Source: Rhizobiales bacterium Y(2018)
GTDB lineage: Bacteria; Pseudomonadota; Alphaproteobacteria; Rhizobiales; Aestuariivirgaceae
Length of the DNA stretch: 64,000 nt
Direction of reading: 5' to 3'
NCBI GenBank assembly: GCA_005502925.1
Contig: SCPD01000002.1
Location: forward strand, 496,001-560,000
Position numbers and translations under genes: made by a program. The notes under the pieces were generated by a model. That model saw only the letters and a program-made list of their open reading frames with translations. It was not told the DNA's origin and searched no databases. Within the stretch, counting starts at the first letter, position 1. The number at the start of each line of letters is the position of its first letter. Of the stretch, positions 58,993-64,000 are shown piece after piece.

Positions 58993-60312
58993 ATGACTCA
59001 AGCATCAAATGGGCCTGTCGCGTCACGTCGTTCGTTTCTGACCAAAGCCGCGGCCGGTGCCGGCTCGCTGGCCATGCTCGCCGGCCTCAATCAGTCGGTG
59101 CGCGCCCAGGATACATCGCCGGTCATCGTCGGCGGACCTCTGCCCTTGACCGGCGCCGTCGCCGCCGACGGCGTCGAATTCAAGCGCGGCCTCGAAATGG
59201 GGGCAGAGGAGATCAATGCGCTGGGCGGCATTCTGGGCCGCCCGATCCAGCTCGCTTTCGAGGATACCGAATCCAAGGGCGATGACGTCATCATCAGCGC
59301 CGGCCAGCGCCTCATCGACAAGCACAATGCCAATGTCCTGATCTCGGGCTACAATCTGGGCTCGCAGACAGCGCTGCAAGGTGTCGCGTCGGGCGCGTCG
59401 CTCATCTATCTCCACGCCGATACGGCGCGGGCCCATACCGATCTCGTCGCCAAGGAGCCGGACAAATACTGGAGCTGCTTCATGTATTGTCCTTCCGAGC
59501 TCTATTACGGCTTCGCTTATCTCGATTTCGTCAAACATCTCGAAACCTCGGGCCAGCTCAAGCTGCCGAACAGGAAGCTGGCGCTGATCACCGGGCCCAT
59601 CACCTATTCGATCAACATCGCCAAATCCATCGAGGCCAAGGCGGCCGAATATGGTTATGAAGTCTCGCTCTATGAGACCGTGCAGGCGCCGACCTCCGAA
59701 TGGGGGCCGACGCTCGCCAAGCTCCGCGAGAATCCACCGGGCCTGATCGTGGTGACACACTTCTTCCCGCAGGATCAGGCGCAGTTCATGATCCAGTTCC
59801 TCACCAACCCGACCGACAGCCTGGTCTATCTGCAATATGGCGCCTCGCTCGCCGCCTTCCGTGACATCGCCGGCGACGCCTCGCAGGGCGTTCTCTATGC
59901 GACCAATATCGGCGTCCTGCAGGACGAGATCGGTCTCGCCTTCACCAAGAACTATATCGCCCGCAACGATCAGAAGGCCTCGCCCAATGGCGGCGGCCAG
60001 ACCTATTCGGCACTGCATCTCTATGCCGTGGCCGCGGCCCTCGCCGGAGGTCCGGGCACTCCTTATGAGGAAAAGCAGAACCGCAAGATCGCCGCGCGTC
60101 TCAAGGCGATGACCTTCCGTTGTCCGATGGGCGTCATCCGCTTCGACCAGGCAACCCAGGCGGCGCTGTCCTATCCGGTGCAGACCAAGGATCCATCGCT
60201 CGGCATGGCGCATATCTTCAGCCAGATCAAAAACAAGGCGGAGAACGGGCATATCATTTCGCCGTCGCCTTATGACATCGCCAAATTCGAGAAGCCGGCC
60301 TGGATGAAGTGA
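58993..60312 (+). CDS. ABC transporter substrate-binding protein, branched-chain amino acid/amide type, Tat signal
   Basis: A 439-residue protein. The N-terminus carries SRRSFLTKAAAGAGSLAML, a twin-arginine signal ending near VRAQ. The mature protein has VIVGGPLPLTGAVAADGVEFKRGLEMGAEEINALGG and the two-lobed periplasmic fold; the length fits amide or urea binding proteins. The ATG at 58993 has GGGAGG 6 nt upstream. It is the first gene of a five-gene importer operon. Confidence 0.92.
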   Translation: MTQASNGPVASRRSFLTKAAAGAGSLAMLAGLNQSVRAQDTSPVIVGGPLPLTGAVAADGVEFKRGLEMGAEEINALGGILGRPIQLAFEDTESKGDDVIISAGQRLIDKHNANVLISGYNLGSQTALQGVASGASLIYLHADTARAHTDLVAKEPDKYWSCFMYCPSELYYGFAYLDFVKHLETSGQLKLPNRKLALITGPITYSINIAKSIEAKAAEYGYEVSLYETVQAPTSEWGPTLAKLRENPPGLIVVTHFFPQDQAQFMIQFLTNPTDSLVYLQYGASLAAFRDIAGDASQGVLYATNIGVLQDEIGLAFTKNYIARNDQKASPNGGGQTYSALHLYAVAAALAGGPGTPYEEKQNRKIAARLKAMTFRCPMGVIRFDQATQAALSYPVQTKDPSLGMAHIFSQIKNKAENGHIISPSPYDIAKFEKPAWMK

Positions 60313-60325
60313 CGGAGCAGGATCC

Positions 60326-61096
60326 GTGCCCGGCGCTCCGCCTCTTCTCGAATGCCGCAACGTGGCCAAGTATTATGGCGCGCTCGCCGCCGTCGATGGT
60401 GTCGATCTCGCGATCAATCGCGGCGAGACGGTCGGCATTGGAGGTCCCAATGGCGCCGGCAAGACGACCTTCTTCGATCTGATCTCAGGATTGACCAAGG
60501 TCAGCTCGGGCGCTGTGCTCTATCAGGGCGAGGACATCACCGGCAGGGCGCCTTACCTTCTGTTCCATGACGGCATGGCGCGAACCTTTCAGGTGACCAG
60601 CGGTTTCGGCGGGCTCACCGTCCTGCAGAACATGCTGGCCGCCGTCATCTATGGCGGCGGCCGCACCAGGCCCGGACTTCTGATCGGACGCCGTGACCGG
60701 GAAAGGGCGATGGCCTCGCTCGAGAGTTTCGGATTGGCCGGTCTTGCCGGGAAGCGGGTGTCCGACATCACGGTGCTGGCGCGCAAGAAGCTGATGGTCG
60801 CCACGGCGGTCGTGCATGACCCGAAGATCCTGCTGCTTGATGAGCCGGTCGGCGGCCTCTTGCCGACGGAGGTCGATGAATTCATCGATCTGATGAGGAA
60901 GCTCCGCGACCGCGGCATCTCCATCGTTTTCATCGAACATGTGATGCGTTTTCTCACCGCCGTCGCCGATCGCGCTCTGATCATGCATCAGGGCAAGCTC
61001 ATTTATGACGGCGTGCCGCGCGGCCTCGCCAAGGATGCGCAAGTGCGCTCGGTCTATCTCGGCTCGGAAGCGGACAGCATGGAGATGCCGGCATGA
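60326..61096 (+). CDS. Branched-chain/amide ABC transporter ATP-binding protein (LivG type)
   Basis: A 256-residue ATPase. Walker A is GPNGAGKTTFFD, the Q-loop ARTFQVTSGFGGLTVLQN, and Walker B ILLLDEPVGGLLPTE, with IEHVMRFL. The signature is degenerate: DITVLARKKLMVATAVVHDPK stands where LSxGxQ is normally found. The start is GTG. This altered signature, with an intact Walker B, is unusual; the partner ATPase has a normal one. Confidence 0.9.
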   Translation: MPGAPPLLECRNVAKYYGALAAVDGVDLAINRGETVGIGGPNGAGKTTFFDLISGLTKVSSGAVLYQGEDITGRAPYLLFHDGMARTFQVTSGFGGLTVLQNMLAAVIYGGGRTRPGLLIGRRDRERAMASLESFGLAGLAGKRVSDITVLARKKLMVATAVVHDPKILLLDEPVGGLLPTEVDEFIDLMRKLRDRGISIVFIEHVMRFLTAVADRALIMHQGKLIYDGVPRGLAKDAQVRSVYLGSEADSMEMPA

Positions 61097-61806
61097 CCGC
61101 GCTGCTCACCGTCAAGGACCTGACGACCGGCTACCGCCATATCCGCGTCCTGCATGAGGTGAGCTTCACCGTGGAGCAGGGCGGCATCACCGCGATCATC
61201 GGGCCGAACGGCCATGGCAAATCGACCTTGTTGCGCGCCCTTTCCGGGTTGCTGCCGGCCTGGTCGGGAGAGATCGCATTCGACGGCGCGGTTGTTGCGC
61301 AAGGTGCTCCGGGCCGCGCGCGCGCCGGGCTGGTGCTCGTCCCGCAAGGCGACCAGCTCTTCGCCGGCATGACGGTCGAGGAGAATCTGATGATGGGCGG
61401 CTATGTGCGCCAGGACATGACGGAGATCCGCGCGACGCTGGCCGAGATATTCGAGCTGTTTCCGCGCCTCAAGGAGCGCCGCGCCCAGCGCGCCAGCAGC
61501 CTGTCGGGCGGCGAGCGCCGCATGGTCGGCATCGGCCGCGGCCTGATGGCCAAGGCCAAGCTGATGATGATCGACGAACCGTCCCTGGGACTGGCGCCGC
61601 TGATCATCGAGCAGATCTATCAGGCGCTGGCCGAGCTTGCGGCGCGCGGCCAGTCGATCCTGGTCGTCGAGGAGAATCCGGGCCGCGTCGCCAAGGTGGC
61701 GACCGCCTTTCATCTGATGGATGGCGGACGCTTCGCCTGGAGCGGCTCCTCGGCCGACCTCAAACAGTCGGGCCACATTCTCAAAACCTATCTCGGCGGA
61801 CACTGA
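61093..61806 (+). CDS. Branched-chain/amide ABC transporter ATP-binding protein (LivF type)
   Basis: A 237-residue ATPase with Walker A GPNGHGKSTLL, signature LSGGERRMVGIGRGLM and Walker B LMMIDEPSLGLAPL. The last glycine-rich residues of the Walker motif include His instead of Ala, which is seen in other members. It overlaps the LivG-like gene by 4 nt (ATGA). Confidence 0.93.
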   Translation: MTALLTVKDLTTGYRHIRVLHEVSFTVEQGGITAIIGPNGHGKSTLLRALSGLLPAWSGEIAFDGAVVAQGAPGRARAGLVLVPQGDQLFAGMTVEENLMMGGYVRQDMTEIRATLAEIFELFPRLKERRAQRASSLSGGERRMVGIGRGLMAKAKLMMIDEPSLGLAPLIIEQIYQALAELAARGQSILVVEENPGRVAKVATAFHLMDGGRFAWSGSSADLKQSGHILKTYLGGH

Positions 61807-61807
61807 C

Positions 61808-62686
61808 ATGCAGGCCGTTCTCCAGATCCTCATCACCGGCCTCACACTGGGCGCGATGTATGCGCTCGCTTCCGTCGGCCTCGCTTTGACCTATGGCACC
61901 ATGCGCATGTTCAACATGGCGCATGGGGTGTTCATGACGGTCGGCGCCTATGCCACTTATATGGCCGGCTCCCTTTGGGGCCTGCCTTTGCCGCTCGCCT
62001 TCCTGTTCGGCCTCGCCGCCGGCGGCCTGATCGGCGCCGTCATGCATCTCCTCGTCGTCCGCTTCATGCTCGACACTGAAGGCTTCGAGGTCAATATCAT
62101 CGTGGCCACGGCCGGCGTCGCCATCCTGCTGCAGGATCTTCTCCTCAAATATTACGGTGCCTATCCGTTTCGCCAGCCGGCGCAGATCGAGGGTGTGTTC
62201 CGCATCGGCGATATTGCGGTCACCTATCAATCGGTCGGCATCCTGGTCTTGGCGGCGACGCTCATCGGCGGCATCGCCTGGCTCCTGACCCATACACGTT
62301 TCGGTCTCGCCATCCGCGCCACCGCCATGAACCGCGAGGCGGCGCTGCTCATGGGCGTCGAGGCGGGTCGCACTTATCTGCAGGTGCTCATCATCGCCGG
62401 CGTGCTCGCCGCCGCTGCCGGCATCCTCATCTCGTCGCTGGCGACGCTCTCGCCTGACATGGGCGCCAATCCGCTGCTGCGCGCTTTCGTGATCTGCGTG
62501 GTGGCGGGCCTCGGCAGCGTGACCGGCGCCGGCATCGCCGCCCTGGCCCTCGGCCTGTGCGAGGCGGCGATCCAATATTATCTCGGCGTCCGCTACGGAT
62601 TTCCCGTCATGCTCCTTCTCGTCATCATCGTCCTGATCTGGAGGCCCGCCGGTCTGTTCGGCCAGCAGGAGGTCGTCCGCTCATGA
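61808..62686 (+). CDS. Branched-chain/amide ABC transporter permease (LivH type)
   Basis: A 292-residue permease with about eight helices. It starts LQILITGLTLGAMYALASVGLALTYGTMRMFNMAHG, the LivH hallmark, and has RATAMNREAALLMGVEAGRTY as the coupling region. The start is ATG at 61808; the frame to 61721 belongs to the previous gene's antisense or shadow. It overlaps the next gene by 4 nt. Confidence 0.94.
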   Translation: MQAVLQILITGLTLGAMYALASVGLALTYGTMRMFNMAHGVFMTVGAYATYMAGSLWGLPLPLAFLFGLAAGGLIGAVMHLLVVRFMLDTEGFEVNIIVATAGVAILLQDLLLKYYGAYPFRQPAQIEGVFRIGDIAVTYQSVGILVLAATLIGGIAWLLTHTRFGLAIRATAMNREAALLMGVEAGRTYLQVLIIAGVLAAAAGILISSLATLSPDMGANPLLRAFVICVVAGLGSVTGAGIAALALGLCEAAIQYYLGVRYGFPVMLLLVIIVLIWRPAGLFGQQEVVRS

Positions 62687-64000
62687 TGCCGATGCCTGAA
62701 ATGAGCCGGCATCTCCTCGGCGCTGTGTTTCTCCTCGCCGCTCTGTCGGCTCTGCCCTTCCTGGTCACCGAGCGTTACGCCCTGGGCGAGTTCATCACCT
62801 TTCTCATCTGGGCTTCGGTGGCGGTGCAGTGGAACGTGCTGACCGGCCATGCCGGCGTCTTCTCGCTGGGACAAATGCTGTTCTTCGCGATCGGCTCTTA
62901 TTGCGTCGCGATGTTCGCGGTCTATTTCGGCCTGCCGCCTTGGGCGTCCATGCCGGTGGCGGGACTTGCCGCAGGCGTCGCGGCCTTGCTCATCGGCCTT
63001 GCCTGTCTCAGGCTTGCCGCCGCCTATGTGGCGCTCCTCACCTTCGCCATCGCCTATATGGTCTACACGCTCATCATCACCGATTCTGCCTGCTACATCA
63101 CGACAGGCGGCACCTGCACACCCTTCTTCGGCGGCACCAACGGTTTCTCCCAGTTCGTCGATCTCGGTTTCCGCAAACTGCTGAAAGGCAATTGGATCGT
63201 TGGCAACTACTTCTCGGTCCTCGCCGTCTTCGCGCTCTCTTTCGTCGCCTCGATCATCGTGATCCATGGCCGGCTCGGACTGGCTTTCCGCGCCACCAGC
63301 GACAGCGCCATCTATGCCGCGGCACGCGGCATCAACCGGACCAAGTTCCAGATCATCGCCTTCGTCGTCACCGCTTTTTTCACCGGTCTGGCGGGTGCTT
63401 CCTATGCGGCGCATTTCCGCTTTGCAGGCCCCAGCCTGTTCGAGCTCTCGACGCTCATGTTCGTCCTCTCTATGGTGATCGTCGGCGGTCTCAAATCGAC
63501 CTGGGGGCCAATCTTCGGCGCCGCCTTGATGATGATCCTGGTCGAGGTCGGCAAAAGCATGGGCGATGTGCGCAACACCTTGATCGGGCTCGTGCTGGTG
63601 ATTTTCGTGCTGCTTCTGCCGAAGGGTTTGGCGGGGGCCTGGGCTGCGCTGCTGGACAGGCTGCGCCGGTCAAAGGCCGTGTCACCGAGGCTCGAGCCCG
63701 CCATCCCCCCGCATCTCCAGGTGCCGCGCACCCGCCCACTCGCCGCGCCGGAAGGTTTCGTGCCGACGACGCCGTCTTATTCCGCCCGCTTCAGCCCAGA
63801 GGTGACGGCGCTGCCGATGGCGTTCTTCGGCGTGCAGTTCAGCGAACCTTCGCCGGAGAGCGCCAGGGCGATCGCACTCCAGCAGCAGGGTTTTGCGAAG
63901 CCCTTCGGTCCTTCCTTCTGGGACCGCGCCGAATATGTCGATGAGCGGGGATACACCAACAGTATTCTCGTCGGCTATTGGGACGACCGGCAGACCTATG
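62683..64000 (+). CDS. LivM-type permease fused in frame to an aldoxime dehydratase-like domain (incomplete at window end)
   Basis: The frame is open without a stop from the ATG at 62683 (ATGA overlap with LivH) to the end of the window, 439 codons. Residues about 1-331 are a full LivM permease: LTGHAGVFSLGQMLFFAIGSY, FRATSDSAIYAAARGINRTKFQ and a final LLLPKGLAGAW. From about residue 335 the sequence changes: LEPAIPPHLQVPRT, MAFFGVQFSEPSPESARA, FGPSFWDRAEYVDERGYTN and SILVGYWDDRQTY. These match in order, from memory, the N-terminal part of haem-containing phenylacetaldoxime/aliphatic aldoxime dehydratases (aldoxime to nitrile). Possible internal starts are GTGs at 63679 and 63721, but no stop codon separates the parts. 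The C-terminus, with the haem histidine, is outside. Confidence 0.85.
   Translation, partial: MMPMPEMSRHLLGAVFLLAALSALPFLVTERYALGEFITFLIWASVAVQWNVLTGHAGVFSLGQMLFFAIGSYCVAMFAVYFGLPPWASMPVAGLAAGVAALLIGLACLRLAAAYVALLTFAIAYMVYTLIITDSACYITTGGTCTPFFGGTNGFSQFVDLGFRKLLKGNWIVGNYFSVLAVFALSFVASIIVIHGRLGLAFRATSDSAIYAAARGINRTKFQIIAFVVTAFFTGLAGASYAAHFRFAGPSLFELSTLMFVLSMVIVGGLKSTWGPIFGAALMMILVEVGKSMGDVRNTLIGLVLVIFVLLLPKGLAGAWAALLDRLRRSKAVSPRLEPAIPPHLQVPRTRPLAAPEGFVPTTPSYSARFSPEVTALPMAFFGVQFSEPSPESARAIALQQQGFAKPFGPSFWDRAEYVDERGYTNSILVGYWDDRQTY

Noticed and set aside
62829-63944. Plus-strand open frame of 371 codons rich in Arg, Gly and His across the LivM region
   Set aside because: It is a frame-shifted shadow of the LivM fusion gene. 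The real frame starts at 62683 and has no stop inside the window.

Overview
The window is high-GC DNA with GGAGG-type ribosome binding sites. It carries a very high density of ABC importers with catabolic enzymes, plus the NAD regulator nadQ next to nadABC, a combination known from alphaproteobacteria. Together with three families of dispersed palindromic repeats, this points to a soil- or plant-associated alphaproteobacterium, most likely in Hyphomicrobiales (Rhizobiales). This is an inference from gene content; there is no rRNA or tRNA here to confirm it. No phage, insertion sequence, CRISPR array or RNA gene was seen. About 63 protein genes fill nearly the whole window.

Layout. 1-4000: end of a plus-strand operon with a short-chain dehydrogenase (SDR), both subunits of an N,N-dimethylformamidase-like enzyme and an ABC ATPase. 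4-17 kb: a putative guanidino-compound module. It has a TPP decarboxylase, an FAD oxidase, a ureohydrolase, an IclR regulator and a seven-gene polyamine-type ABC operon with an M20 amidohydrolase and an aminotransferase. Three of its promoters share a 15-bp palindromic site. 17-23.6 kb: an Lrp-family regulator, diaminopropionate ammonia-lyase, an M24 hydrolase, an amino-acid ABC importer with fused permease and ATPase, and a carbamoylase-type amidohydrolase. 23.9-33.8 kb: a minus-strand operon (taurine/nitrate-type ABC importer, two SDRs, a second ureohydrolase, a polysaccharide-deacetylase-family hydrolase), a divergent LysR gene, a class III aminotransferase and a TetR regulator. 33.8-37.4 kb: MFS transporter, amidase and LysR.

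37.4-47.8 kb: a minus-strand sugar or sugar-acid operon with a ribose-type ABC importer (two permeases fused into one protein), an SDR, an L-gulonate-3-dehydrogenase-like enzyme, a beta-keto-acid cleavage enzyme and two SMP-30 lactonases, under a divergent GntR regulator. 47.9-52.2 kb: nadC, nadB, nadA and nadQ, with a double palindromic operator before nadA. 52.3-58.8 kb: a small Tat-signal protein with an Arg/Trp-rich tail, then glycosyltransferase-like proteins, a GMC oxidoreductase and a PLD-like protein. 59-64 kb: a branched-chain/amide-type ABC operon.

The most unusual object is the last gene. The permease LivM runs on in frame, without a stop codon, into a domain resembling the start of haem-containing aldoxime dehydratases, and continues past the window edge. 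Fused transporter proteins are a theme: permease-ATPase at 20.9 kb, permease-permease at 41.9 kb, and permease-enzyme at 62.7 kb.
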